From: DAIOEK01 sp963828285
Lineage (GTDB): Bacteria; Chloroflexota; Anaerolineae; Anaerolineales; Anaerolineaceae
Direction of reading: 5' to 3'
Length of the DNA stretch: 64,000 bases
NCBI GenBank assembly: GCA_963828285.1
Contig: CAWHEB010000004.1
Coordinates: forward strand, 207,243 to 271,242
Shown: piece by piece, positions 1 to 11,000 of the stretch
Layout of the letters: every line of letters starts with the position of its first letter
Numbering within the stretch: the first letter of the stretch is position 1
Notes under the pieces: model-generated
What the model was told of the DNA's origin: nothing
The model's input: the letters and a program-made list of their open reading frames with translations, nothing else
Database searches by the model: none
Program-made: the position numbers and the translations under genes

Positions 1-198
1 CTGTTCCATAACATCCATGAATAGTTCTTCTTTAGATCCGTAAAAGCTGTAGAAAGCTCCCTTGGATATACCGGCAGCTTTAGCGATCTCTTCCACACTG
101 GTTTTCTTTAATCCATAAGCGGAAAAATGCTTTTCACCTTGCTCGAGTAATCTTTTCTGGATCAGCGCTTTTTCTGATATGGAGAATGCTTTTGCCAT
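1..198 (-). CDS. TetR/AcrR-family transcriptional regulator, N-terminal part
   Basis: The first 66 codons are visible; the gene runs off the left edge. The product begins MAKAFSISEKALIQ and contains a typical TetR helix-turn-helix at about residues 30-55 (SVEEIAKAAGISKGAFYSFY). TetR proteins are homodimeric repressors whose variable C-terminal domain, here missing, binds a small ligand, so the inducer cannot be predicted. The gene is divergent from the membrane-protein gene at 343, with about 145 bp between them holding an inverted repeat that may be its operator. The DNA-binding domain assignment is secure; target and ligand are unknown. Confidence 0.9.
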   Translation of the reverse strand, partial: MAKAFSISEKALIQKRLLEQGEKHFSAYGLKKTSVEEIAKAAGISKGAFYSFYGSKEELFMDVMEQ

Positions 199-214
199 GA
201 TTTATCTATATCCC

Positions 215-241
215 TATGACTGTATTAGTATTTTGGTCATA
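215..241. promoter_or_regulatory. Candidate TetR operator (inverted repeat)
   Basis: TATGAC (215-220) and GTCATA (236-241) are perfect inverted arms separated by 15 bases, lying 17 bases upstream of the TetR start codon in the divergent intergenic region. Position and symmetry fit autoregulation by the adjacent TetR protein. This is inference from placement; the arms are short. Confidence 0.45.
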
Positions 242-307
242 GTGATATTGTAACACAATATCCTCTGCTAGGCAGCAGGGCATGGTTTTTTTTAGTGATC
301 AGCTAAA

Positions 308-336
308 TTATTGCTGAACTGTTTTAACCTTATAAT
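308..336 (+). promoter_or_regulatory. Probable promoter giving a leaderless transcript of the gene at 343
   Basis: A perfect TATAAT sits at 331-336, with a weak -35 candidate TTATTG at 308-313 (17-base spacer). Only six bases separate the -10 box from the ATG at 343, and no Shine-Dalgarno sequence is present, so transcription would start at or next to the start codon. Confidence 0.5.
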
Positions 337-342
337 AAACTC

Positions 343-2207
343 ATGTCCTCCATCGGTTTTATGCTTAAATCTATTCTTTTCCAATTAATCTTCTTCTTCT
401 GGGTTTATCGGCTTGGAGTGATAGTCACCCGATGGTTTCCAGATTTCGGAAAATCAGAAAAGACCGTCTTCGGTTTCATCTTGGGATTGTCATTTTTTCA
501 GATCCTGGCTACCCCTGTATTGGCGTTCCATTTAAGTTTTGACCTGATGTATTACCCGATGCTGGTCTTTATCCTGCTATCCATAGCTATTTCGTTTCAT
601 CCATTATTCATTAGTACTAAAAATCCTCGGATCACTTTAAAACCCTGGTCAACGCAAAAATCCTTGTCAACTCTCGCAGTGATCCTGGTATTGGCTCAGG
701 GATTGGCAGGATCGTATCTGCAGCACCCGGATGGAGATGATTCATATTACATCGGTACCATCCTGACCAATTACTATTCAGATAGTGTCTTGCGGATAGA
801 CCCCGCATCTGGATTGGAAGGTATACCTCCCCAGGGACAGTACAGTTTCCAGGGTTGGGAAATGTTGTTGGGAGTTTTTTCCAGGGTTTTGGATGTTCAG
901 CCTGCAGCATTCGCGCACACGATATTACCATTCAGTCTTATTGTGATGAGCTATCTGGCGTTTTATATATTATCAAAACGGCTCATACCCGAATCGCAGC
1001 ATGCCATGTTTATTATTCTAATCTCTGTCTTTCATTTTTTTGCTGGATATGCGCATTATTATTCAGCCGGAAGCTATTTGTATGCCCGCATCTGGCAGGG
1101 GAAATCGCTGCTTTATTTGTTCATTTTCCCATGCCTTTATGCGGTACTAAAAGGCTATCTGAACACAAAAGCAAGCTTCAGACACCTCGCGTTAATGGTA
1201 TTGATCACATTCGCTGCTTTCTCTCTTAATCCGATTTCCATATACTTAGTACCGCTGCTCGTATTCAGCGTTCTACTTCCCGAAGCTATCCGAAATAAGC
1301 AAGTTACTCCAATACTGAAAGCGTTGGTGATCTTAATTCCTTTCGCTTTCTATGCATTCTTTATCCGTAATAGAATGTCGGGATCATTCACATTCAATAA
1401 TCCGGATCTCTACGTCAACTTTTCGAGTATTGTAGAATTCACCAAAGTGGTCATCGGCGGCGGTTATTTCTATCTCCTGTATATTGGCGTTTTGGTATTC
1501 CTCATTCTTAGAAAATCGGACTATATAACCTCACTCTTGCTCTTTTCCCCACTGATACTGCTTGTTTTCGTCTGGAATCCGCTCACAGCACCACTCCTGG
1601 CAAAATATCTGACCAGCTATCCCACATATTGGCGGGTCTTCTGGCTGCTGCCACTGGGAATTGGGATTTCCACTACCGGTTGTCTGCTGATCGAAAGTAT
1701 GAAAACACGCCAGTTGAAGATACTTACCGCGATCACTGTCTTATTGGCAATTGCGTTCAGTGGATCATGGATATTTCAAAGCAAGTATTCCTATTCCAAA
1801 CCTGAAAACATCTATAAGCTGCCTGCCGCAGATTTACAAGTGGTCAACGCTCTTATTAAATTTCCGGACTAAAAAACGCCCTGGTTCTTGCTCCTATTCC
1901 CCTCGACGAAAATATTCGGCAGATTACGCCTGAGCTGAATTTATTCTGGTCACGTCAGCATTACATGGAAGATTACTACCTATCCCGTGGTGCAAAAACA
2001 AAGTATCAGCGGATGTTGAAGTTGATCCAGATGTACAACCCGGAATATCAGGAAACGTCGGGGCAATTTGCAGAAGAAGTGTCTTTCCAGGGAATAGATT
2101 TCGTAATTCTTCCAATCGATTTGCAATATTTGGCAACCGATCTGGAAAAATCAGCAGCAAGAAAGATCATATCTTCCGAAAAATATTCGGTCTATCAAAT
2201 CCAATAA
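343..2207 (+). CDS. Multi-span membrane protein (DUF6077-like), frameshifted near 1866
   Basis: The first 509 codons (343-1872) encode about 12 hydrophobic segments and a periplasmic-type stretch with HPDGDDSYY at about residues 127-135, an acidic motif resembling those of large GT-C-like or DUF6077 membrane proteins. The frame stops at 1870-1872, but the adjacent frame continues without interruption as GLKNALVLAPIPLDENIRQ and on through MEDYYLSRGAKTKYQRML to the stop at 2207. That supplies a soluble C-terminal tail of about 115 residues, so one base appears to be missing near 1866 and the intact product would be about 620 residues. No Shine-Dalgarno sequence precedes the ATG. A role in cell-envelope sugar or lipid chemistry is only a guess from the membrane topology; the substrate is unknown. 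Confidence 0.7.
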
Positions 2208-2210
2208 AGT

Positions 2211-2870
2211 TTACCCGATTTGAATATCTATTCCAGGTATTTTCGGAAATGCAAAATCCCCATCGATCTTCCAATTCCAGGGGATGCTCTTCCATGGTTC
2301 GGGTACAGTGAACAATCCGACCCGTGGAGAGATTTTGATTTGGTTTTTCGGGATGGATACGCCGGAATTAATGATCAGTAATTCTCCATCCGGATTCATC
2401 AAAGATGTTCCGTTGAGATTTCCGTTAAGTCCCAATGCCTGGCAGATCTTTGCTGGTCCGTCTGTCCATCCTCGTGAAGGATTGTCTGATTTCCAGGTAT
2501 TGAAGCGTGATCGGTTACGATCCATCAGATCCAAACCAATCATCGGATGGATTCCCCTGATCAATATGGCACCCGGGTGATCCAGCACACCAGTTACTGC
2601 ATTCAGCATCCAATGCATGCCGTAGGTGAAGTAAATGTATGCGCATCCAGGTGGACCATACATGACGGCTGTCCGCTGTGTTTTTCCTGCTTTCGCGTGG
2701 CATCCCAGATCGTCTTCCCCTTCATAAGCCTCTGTCTCAGTGATGAATCCCCCCATCCAGCCCATTGGACCTCTACGCAGCAGGATGCTTCCCAAGAGCT
2801 TCTGAGCCACAACTACAGAATGGGATTCGTATGCACTTTCATTTAGGATTTTTTCAGCAAGAAATGCCAT
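2211..2870 (-). CDS. mpg: DNA-3-methyladenine glycosylase (AAG/MPG family)
   Basis: The 219-residue product is a monofunctional base-excision glycosylase that removes alkylated purines such as 3-methyladenine and starts repair at the resulting abasic site. Family signatures are clear: ITETEAYEGEDD near residue 43, which holds the catalytic glutamate and the loop around it; HAKAGKTQRTAVMYGPPG; the YFTYGMHWMLNAVT core; and WTDGPAKICQALGL. Length matches the family's usual 190-230. The ATG shares its A with the last base of the upstream epimerase stop codon (TAATG), so the two are translationally coupled, although no functional link is obvious. The gene is convergent with the frameshifted membrane-protein gene, with three bases between them. 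Confidence 0.95.
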   Translation of the reverse strand: MAFLAEKILNESAYESHSVVVAQKLLGSILLRRGPMGWMGGFITETEAYEGEDDLGCHAKAGKTQRTAVMYGPPGCAYIYFTYGMHWMLNAVTGVLDHPGAILIRGIHPMIGLDLMDRNRSRFNTWKSDNPSRGWTDGPAKICQALGLNGNLNGTSLMNPDGELLIINSGVSIPKNQIKISPRVGLFTVPEPWKSIPWNWKIDGDFAFPKIPGIDIQIG

Positions 2871-3826
2871 TATCTGCGGCGGTCAATTTCTTCAACTTCA
2901 GGAACCTGGAACCGCGAATCCCGCTCTAACGTCAATCGTAATCCGGTCTCAAGATCGATGGATGGCTTGTAATTCAACTTCTTTAACGCTAAAAAGACTT
3001 CTGCTCGCATGTGAGAGACACCACCATCCACTCGGGTGTTATAGACTACCTGCGGTCTGCCGCCGGTAAGCTCAAGGATCTTTTTCACGACATCCTTCAG
3101 GCTGGCGGATTGTCCGCTGCCAATATTGATGACCAGCCCATTTGTTTTTGGTGCAGTTGCTGCCGCAACCATGGCTGTGACTACGTCATCCACATAAACA
3201 TAATCCCGGGTCTGATTTCCATCACCATTGACGACGATTGTGCCATTCCGAATCGCCTGACGAATAAACGAAGGTATCACAGGTGCATGGGATGCGGGAA
3301 TTGCCTGCCCGGGTCCATAAGCGTTAAATACCCGTAGAATGACTGTCTCGATTTTTGCCGCATTGCCAATGGTACGAACGTAGTTTTCTGCGGCCAGTTT
3401 GGAAACAGCATACGGTGAATGAGGTTTGGTTTCTGCATCCTCTTTGAAAAATTGGCCTTTTTGTTCCCCATATACAGTTCCTGATGATATGAAAATAATC
3501 CGTTTGTTTCCAACATCACGGATCGCTTCCATCAGACTTACCGTTCCGCCAACATTGACGATATTGTACTCGCGGGGATAGAGAATGGATTCTGGCACAG
3601 ATACTCGGGCTGCCAGATGATAGACCACATCCACTTCTTGTAACACAGTCCACAATTTAGGCCGGTCGTTCACATCTCCACGTGTGAAGAACACTTCAGG
3701 ACGTAGAATGCTGGGATCGCCTGCAGAACAGTCATCATATCCACGTACCTGGTGACCTTCCTGGACCAACTTATTTGCCAAGGCAGAACCTAAAAATCCA
3801 GCCGCGCCTGTTATCAGTATGTTCAT
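2870..3826 (-). CDS. NAD-dependent epimerase/dehydratase (UDP-glucose 4-epimerase-like)
   Basis: The 318-residue product is an extended short-chain dehydrogenase. The N-terminal GAAGFLGS at residues 7-14 is the glycine-rich NAD-binding loop, the catalytic YAVSK pair lies at about residues 138-142, and the upstream SSGTVYG strand carries the catalytic Ser/Thr. Members of this family act on nucleotide sugars in the cytoplasm, as 4-epimerases, 4,6-dehydratases or reductases, and feed polysaccharide synthesis. The sequence alone does not identify the sugar. The gene is the promoter-proximal member of a two-gene unit with mpg. A 236-bp gap to the divergent moaA carries the control region. Confidence 0.85.
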   Translation of the reverse strand: MNILITGAAGFLGSALANKLVQEGHQVRGYDDCSAGDPSILRPEVFFTRGDVNDRPKLWTVLQEVDVVYHLAARVSVPESILYPREYNIVNVGGTVSLMEAIRDVGNKRIIFISSGTVYGEQKGQFFKEDAETKPHSPYAVSKLAAENYVRTIGNAAKIETVILRVFNAYGPGQAIPASHAPVIPSFIRQAIRNGTIVVNGDGNQTRDYVYVDDVVTAMVAAATAPKTNGLVINIGSGQSASLKDVVKKILELTGGRPQVVYNTRVDGGVSHMRAEVFLALKKLNYKPSIDLETGLRLTLERDSRFQVPEVEEIDRRR

Positions 3827-4014
3827 AGATGGTTATCCTGGACCTTTTCTGGTTTCTGGATTATAGCATATCAGAAAATACGGGATGAATTCAATTGACA
3901 AAGCGGATTATGGTCAGAGCTGTTAACACTTAAGATTTTCGGCGTTTAACGCCTTGATTTAATCTGATTTTCGGCACTTCGCTTGTTCAGTTTTCTCGTG
4001 TACAATTGAGCAAC

Positions 4015-4042
4015 TTGAATAAGAATAATTCCGCGTTATAAT
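4015..4042 (+). promoter_or_regulatory. Promoter of moaA
   Basis: TTGAAT at 4015-4020 and a perfect TATAAT at 4037-4042 are separated by 16 bases. Predicted transcription starts near 4049, giving a leader of about 14 bases before the ATG at 4063 with no recognisable ribosome binding site. The rest of the 3827-4062 intergenic stretch holds only a small GGCGTT/AACGCC hairpin near 3949-3961. Confidence 0.6.
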
Positions 4043-4062
4043 CGGATAAAAATAGTCTAATT

Positions 4063-5043
4063 ATGTCCCTTGATAGATTTGCCAGAAACATTCATTATCT
4101 TCGCGTAAGTATCACAGATCACTGTAATCTGAGGTGTGTATATTGCATGCCTGAGAATATGGTCTTTCGTCCACGAGAAGAAATGATGTCCTATGAAGAA
4201 ATGATGCGCCTCACCAGGATCTTTGCAAATTTAGGGGTTGATAAGATCCGATTAACTGGCGGTGAACCTACTGTCCATCCTCAGATTGTGGAAATCGTCA
4301 AAGGTATGAACGATATTCCTGGCATTCGCTCTATTTCAATGACAACCAATGGTGTATTACTTTCAAAACTAGCACAACCTTTGAAGGACGCTGGTCTCGA
4401 AAGGGTCAATGTCAGTCTGGATTCTACTGATCCGGAAGAGTTTAGACGGATCACACGCAGGAATTCATTCGAACAGGTTTGGAATGGGATTCTCACCGCT
4501 GAGTTTGTTGGCTTGCTTCCTATAAAATTGAATGCGGTGGTCGTTCGTGGGTATAACGATGATCAGGTCATCGATCTGGCAGCTTTGACACTCACCCGTA
4601 ATTGGCAGGTACGCTTTATTGAAATGATGCCGTTCGGAGGTACAACCGATTTGCAGACCCATCAGGTCGTTACCACCGATCAAATGATCGATCACATCGA
4701 AAGTGAATTTGGCAAGCTCGAACGAGGCAACGATGGCAAGTTGGATGGGGAAGCAATTATTTACAAAATCCCCAATGCTCCGGGCGATCTGGGATTTATA
4801 TCCTCGGTAACCAAACCATTCTGTGCTTTTTGTTCCCGTGCCAGATTAACCTCGGATGGAAAGTTGCGTCTATGCCTGCTTCGCGAAGATGAGGTGGATG
4901 TTTTGACACCACTCCGCGGTGGGGCTGACGATGAAGAATTGCGTCAACTGATCGTTGAAGGAATTTGGAACAAACCATGGGGTCACGGATTGGCAGATGG
5001 AGTCATTCCTCTGAACCGGACGATGAGTGAAATCGGCGGATAA
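4063..5043 (+). CDS. moaA: GTP 3',8-cyclase MoaA
   Basis: The 326-residue product is the radical SAM enzyme that converts GTP to 3',8-cyclo-GTP in the first step of molybdenum cofactor synthesis. CNLRCVYC at residues 22-29 binds the N-terminal 4Fe-4S cluster and SAM, and LTGGEP follows at about residue 65. The C-terminal cluster ligands are in FCAFCSRARLTSDGKLRLCL at about residues 252-271. The protein ends in Gly-Gly, the conserved C-terminal tail that reaches into the active site. The gene stands alone: no moaC, moaE, moeA or molybdate transporter is in the window, so the remaining pathway genes must lie elsewhere. It converges on the giant surface-protein gene with a shared terminator. Confidence 0.97.
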   Translation: MSLDRFARNIHYLRVSITDHCNLRCVYCMPENMVFRPREEMMSYEEMMRLTRIFANLGVDKIRLTGGEPTVHPQIVEIVKGMNDIPGIRSISMTTNGVLLSKLAQPLKDAGLERVNVSLDSTDPEEFRRITRRNSFEQVWNGILTAEFVGLLPIKLNAVVVRGYNDDQVIDLAALTLTRNWQVRFIEMMPFGGTTDLQTHQVVTTDQMIDHIESEFGKLERGNDGKLDGEAIIYKIPNAPGDLGFISSVTKPFCAFCSRARLTSDGKLRLCLLREDEVDVLTPLRGGADDEELRQLIVEGIWNKPWGHGLADGVIPLNRTMSEIGG

Positions 5044-5050
5044 AATGATT

Positions 5051-5080
5051 AAAAAGTCCCGGTAAATCCGGGACTTTTTT
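5051..5080. terminator. Bidirectional rho-independent terminator between moaA and the giant surface gene
   Basis: AAAAAGTCCCGG and CCGGGACTTTTTT form a 12-bp stem with a five-base loop. The A-run and T-run on the two sides allow it to stop both converging genes. Confidence 0.9.
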
Positions 5081-5099
5081 GATCTATTACTTAAATTTG

Positions 5100-8000
5100 T
5101 TATTCCACCTTCACCTGAACTGCACGAACAATGTATCTCGTTGAATATGAGTTCATCAGAACATCATAATCCTGACAGGTCACTAGTGTAATCACGGGAT
5201 ATTTTTCATGGCGGAATATGCTGCTGTCATCAGGAGTAACTTCACTCCAGGAACGGACTTCATAAGTATATTTTTGCCCAAAAGCATGGATGATGATCTG
5301 ATCGCCAAATCTGAGTTTGTTCAAATCGATGAACGGACCTGGACGACCATTGGGCAAATAGACATGCGCAGTGATGACACTATTACCAGCATGCGTCGGG
5401 AACGCTGTCCCTTCCAGGTACCCCGCCTGACCATTCAACCAGGACAAATCCCAGTTGGTTCCATCAAATGGTATGCCAGCAATGGGCATGTTAAGATTTA
5501 GAGCGGGTATTTCCAGTCGCATGTCACTAAGTGTTGTATAAGATTTCTCAATGGTCTGTTCTGCTATTGGGGTGATCATACCCGGAGCATAGCCAGTTTC
5601 TGGGACAGGTGGTGTAGGTATGGATAGACTTGCTGACACACCATAGACATCCACTGAAGAATTTGGATCATAGTATCTTTCGATTGATAAGGGATTGTGC
5701 CCTGACTGAGGATCGCCGTAATCGCCTGGAAGGCTTGTCCAGGAGACATTAGCAGTATTCGTGATGTTCACACCTCGACCTATCGTGCCCACAGTCACCT
5801 GGTACTGAACTACTGCTTGGGACCCTGCCGGGAAATCTGGCCACCGCACAATCATGGTTGGAGCACCGGAATTTATGATTTGTGTACCGGCATCAGAATA
5901 TCCGCTAAAGATGACCAGCGACCCTGGAACATAAGTCAATCCTGCTGGAATTACATCCTGTAGAACAACATCGTATGCATTCGTGTTACTCACCGGTGCG
6001 TACCCGATGGCAAGGCTATAGGTGACAATCGATCCGGAAATCAAAACACTGGCATCTGCTGACTTGGCAACAGTTAAGGTAGGTTCAACTACAGTTACTT
6101 CTTCAGCTACTGCCTGAATATCACCACCTTCCCATGCCCATTCGGCGGAGTTATTTAAACTTACACCGCGGACCACTTCCTGGGCATCAAGAACAACAAC
6201 CCGATATTCAACTGTTAATGTCTCACTGGCTTCTCCGGTGTTTTCGATTGATCCGAAATCCCAGGTTACCTTTCGACCAGGGTCAGCTGGGTTTAGGCTG
6301 CCTGTTGGCTCTGTCTCGACACTAGGATTGGCACAAATTGCTTGGAAACTTCCATTTACCGGATGTAGATCGCCTCCAGTCGAGTTAGTGCTGGTGGTAA
6401 TACCTATACAATCGACGAATGCCAATCCACGATCAAGGGTATCTACAAGGGTTAATCCATTGATTAGTATTGGATCACCATCAATTGCTGCAGCTACGTC
6501 AAAAGTCACCTGGTATGTCAGAATTTCTCCCACGGCAACATTTGGATCAAAAGTAAACGTCTGGTTTGTACCGGTCAATTGTTTTGCGCCCGTTCCCGGT
6601 TCGTCAACGTCAGTATCTTCATTGTTGTCCGGAGTGGGATCGGAAACTGTAACCGGTGGAGTCACAACTACAGTATTCGTCAATGTTGTATTGGCGTCCG
6701 TTGCAACTCTGGAAGTTACTGTGTAGGTTATTGAAGAACCTGCTGGGAGATCGATCACATCGCCGAAATCCCCGGTTAGATTTTAATGCGCCCGTGCAGC
6801 CGGATGCGCCGCCTGAAGAAGCCGTACACACCCAATCCCAACTATCGATCTGAGCAGGCTTTACATCGGACACCTGGGAGGCTGGTGCATCGCTAGGTCC
6901 AGTATTCGTCACTACAATCGTGTAGGTCAATGTCGTTCCACCAGTATAGATGGATACACCATCAGTTTTAGTGACGCTTAAATCAGCCTGGGAACCCTGA
7001 GTATCCGTATCTGTGGCTGAGTTATTGGTATCATCAGTTTCGCTTACTCCGGTTGGAGGTGAAACAGTTACTGTGTTTACCATGTCTCCAGTTGCGCTCG
7101 ATGAAATATTGGCTGCCACTGTGTAAGTGATGCTGGACCCTGCCGGCATATCGACTGTGTCGCTAAAGTTATTTGCACTGTCTGCTGCATCAGTACATCC
7201 CGATGCTCCTCCTGTGATGGTTCCACAGGTCCAACTCCAGGTCGAGATTTGCGCGGGTCGTAGTATCTTCTACTAGCGAAGCAAGTGCATCACTCGGTCC
7301 GGTATTGCTGACCACAATGGTGTAGGTCACACTTTCGCCAGGAACATATTCATCCACGCCATCTGTCTTCGTGATAGTCAAATCGACTTCCGGATTTGGT
7401 GTATCGGTATCCGAGTCAGTATTGTTTTCAGGCGTTGGGTCAGTAACTCCAGCGGGAGGAGTAACCGTGACTGTGTTTACCAGGTCTCCGGTTGCACTCG
7501 ATAAAATATTGGCGGTCACAGTGTAGGTGATACTGGACCCAGCTGGAAGATCAACCGTATCTGTGAAATCATTCGAACTACTTGCCGCTGGTGTACATCC
7601 ACTCGCTCCACCGGTACTTCCGCTGCATACCCAACTCCAGGCTGAGATCTGTATGGGTCGCACATCTGCCACGACAGATGCCGGTGCATCGCTGGGACCT
7701 ACATTCGTGACAACGATCGTATAGGTCACACTTGTCACCTGGTACATACTGCGTTACACCATCGTCTTTTGTGATTTGCAGGTCTGCCTGTGGATTTGTT
7801 GTGTCTGTATCCGTGGCAGTATTGTTTTCAGGCGTTGGATCAGTAACTCCAGCGGGAGGAGTAACCGTGACTGTGTTAACCAGGTCTCCAGTTGCACTCG
7901 ATGCAATACTGGCAGCCACAGTGTAAGTGATACTGGAGCCGGCTGGAAGATCGACTGTGTCACTAAAGTCATTCGCGCTGTCTGCGGCATCGGAACATCC

Positions 8001-11000
8001 GGATGCCCCTCCAGTGACTGTTCCACAAGTCCAACTCCAGGTCAGTATCTGCGTGGGTCGTGTATCTGTCACCACAGATGCCATTGCATCACTGGGACCC
8101 ACATTTGTGACAACTATGGTGTAGGTCACACTTTCGCCAGGTACATATTGGGTTACACCATCGTCTTTAGTGATTTGCAGGTCTGCCTGTGGATTTGTTG
8201 TGTCGGTATCCGTGTCAGTATTGTTTCCAGGCGTGGGGTCAGTTACTCCAGCGGGAGGAGCAACCGTGACTGTGTTAACCAGGTCTCCAGTTGCATTCGA
8301 TGCAATGCTGGCAGTCACTGTGTAAGTGATGCTGGATCCGGCTGGCAGATCTACTGTGTCGCTGAAGTCATTTGAACTTGCAGCTGCATCGGAACATCCG
8401 GAAGCGCCACCGGTGATGGTTCCACAGGTCCAGGTCCAGGAGGTGATTTGGGCAGGCTTATTATCGGTTACGGTTGAAGCAGGTGCGTCACTTGGTCCCG
8501 CATTGCTTACAACGATCGTATAGGTTAGATTCGCACCGGGTACATAGACAAGCACGCCATCCGTTTTTGTTACCAGAAGGTCAGCGCGCGGATCCGGAGT
8601 ATCTGTATCAGTTGCTGTGTTATTTGAAGGTGTTGGATCGATCTGTCCCCCTGATAAGGCTACGGTTGCAGTATTGACCAGATTTGTAGTCGCAGAGGAG
8701 GCCAGATTGGCTGTCACAGAGTAAGTAATGGATGAAGCTGCCGGCAGATTGACTGTGTCGCTGAAATCATTGGCGCTCGATGCAGCGCCATTACACCCGG
8801 TAGCTCCACCGGTGATCGCTCCACAAGTCCAGGTCCAGTTGGTCACTTCTGCTGGTTTTGCATCAGTAATAACCGCAGCACCATCTGCGAGGTTGCCTAC
8901 ATTTCGGAATACGATCGTATAAGTCACGCTGGATCCGGGAACATAGGTGGCTACACCATCTGTTTTGGTAACAGATAGATCTGGGTAAGTGACAGTAATA
9001 TTCCGAAGTCCTGTATCCCGGTAATTATTCAATACCGGTACCATTCCAGAACCTTTCCTGGGTGGGGCTTCCTGGTAACGACGACCAGACCACATCATCG
9101 TTATTCGTGATCACAGCTCCAGGTGCTGGTGGGGAGGATGGACTTGTCAAGGTTGCCTGGAAAGTCATACTGATGGGTGTGTTGTTATCAAGGAATGAAC
9201 ATGGTGTAATAAATGTTGAGAGACAGGTCCAACTTAACAGAGGTGCAGCTGAGTCATCTGCGAGCCAACCAGGAGGCAGCAGTGATACTTCCCGGAACAT
9301 AGGTCAGGTAAGTCGGTACAGTGTCAGTGATCGTCAGGTCTTGCGCGTCTGCTGTGCTGGCAGCTGTATGTGCCAGATTGACTGAATATGTAATGGTTTG
9401 TCCATAAGCTACGGTGTCATCATCCACTGTTTTTGTAATATCCAGAATGGGTTCAACAATGGTCATGGTAACTATCGGGGATAACCTGATTGGACCTGCT
9501 CCAATTCGCACGCTTGCCTGGTTATCTCTGGTATTTGGTACCGAATGTTTTGATTCCCGATGACATTTAACAATACTGTCCTTAATCCAATGGTAAAGCT
9601 GTTATTATCCGGATCGTTATCATCCAGTACTTCAATTGGATTTGAGAAAGTTATCACGAGATCTTGACCATCCGTCCCGTTAGTTGTCGGATCAGGACTG
9701 ATGGAAGGAGTTGGGAAAGTTGCTCCACCCGGTTGAGCGAGATTGGAATGATCCAGACTATATGAATTGGCTACATAAGCCATTCCTGTCGGAATTAGGT
9801 CCGTTACCACGAGAGTTGGGGTTTCACCTTCAGGTAATGTCACTGTTAACAGGAATGTAGCTTCTTCGCCAATCGTCAAATCGTTGCCTGTAGTGAATGT
9901 CGCAGAAGTCGAAGTGATGGTTTTACCCATGGCTGCTGGAACAACAGTCACGGTCGCAGGATCGCTATGAATATAATCATTTTGTGGATAAGTGCCGGAT
10001 GTGGAACACATCAATGTTGGATCACCGGTGCGTTCGCAGGCATTGGTGTTATAACCAGAAATGGGAGAACCGGTACTTCCTGGCAAACTGGTATAGGTCA
10101 CTCCAGCCGTATTTGTGATCACCTGATCGGGTACCACTGTTGAATCAAGTGTCGCGCTGTAGGTAAAGGTTGTGCTTGCACCTGGCGCGAGATCATCCCA
10201 GGTGGCGCTGATGGTAGTACCAACTAAGGTTGGTCCGCTTGTTGGCGCGGTACCGCTTTGTAAAAGGCTTCCGGGTACATAGGTGTAACCAGCGGGTATA
10301 TCATCAGAAAATACCACATTATATGCATGAGAAAAATCTGTGCCGCTGGATGCAGTTATCGTGATCGTAAAGTTCACTGTGTCATTGGCATCACCAGTGA
10401 TTGGATTAACCGTTTTATTAACTAAGACAGTCGGTTCTTGAACAGTTACATTAGGCGCGCTTGCATTTCTGGTATGAGATCCTCCGTTCACTGTGAATGT
10501 AGCGGAGATCAGGTTATTCAATAATCCGCTTCTATTGACCGCAGCGGTGTTCAATACTACTGCTGAATATTCTATTGTGATGGTATGGAATGTAACCAGG
10601 TCGGTATTCTGGACAGTTCCAAAAGATAGATCCAGGGTCTGTCCGCTGTTTGTCAGAGCAATCGTGCCATTTGAGCACGAGAATCCGTTGGGAACTGATG
10701 TGACCAATAACACATTATTATTGTCCACGCTGATGGATTGACACCCTTTGTACGCCAAACCGCTGTCCATTTGATCGCGGAAGGTTAGACCGGTTAGGAA
10801 AGTATCTCTCGGTACCGTAAGGGTTGTCCGGTAATATATGACATCTCCAACCCGAACTCCTTGACCATTGATCACGTTTCCAGCAGGGGCATCGATCAAG
10901 TATTTTGTTGCAACAATGTCTTCAATGCTGAAATCCCCATTCGCCAGGGTGGTGTAATTATTGAGAGTACTTCCAGGACCATCAACACCAGTTCGTTCCA

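Noticed and set aside
3949..3961. GGCGTT/AACGCC hairpin upstream of moaA as a molybdenum-cofactor riboswitch
   Set aside because: It is a tiny isolated stem upstream of the predicted promoter, so it would not even be in the moaA transcript.
6134..8922. Plus-strand open frames across the DUF11 block (several of 64-199 codons)
   Set aside because: They recur at the repeat period and are antisense shadows of the repeat-protein gene.
6780..8980. Possible CRISPR-like array
   Set aside because: The repeated unit is about 399 bp and codes for a protein domain; there are no short repeats with unique spacers.
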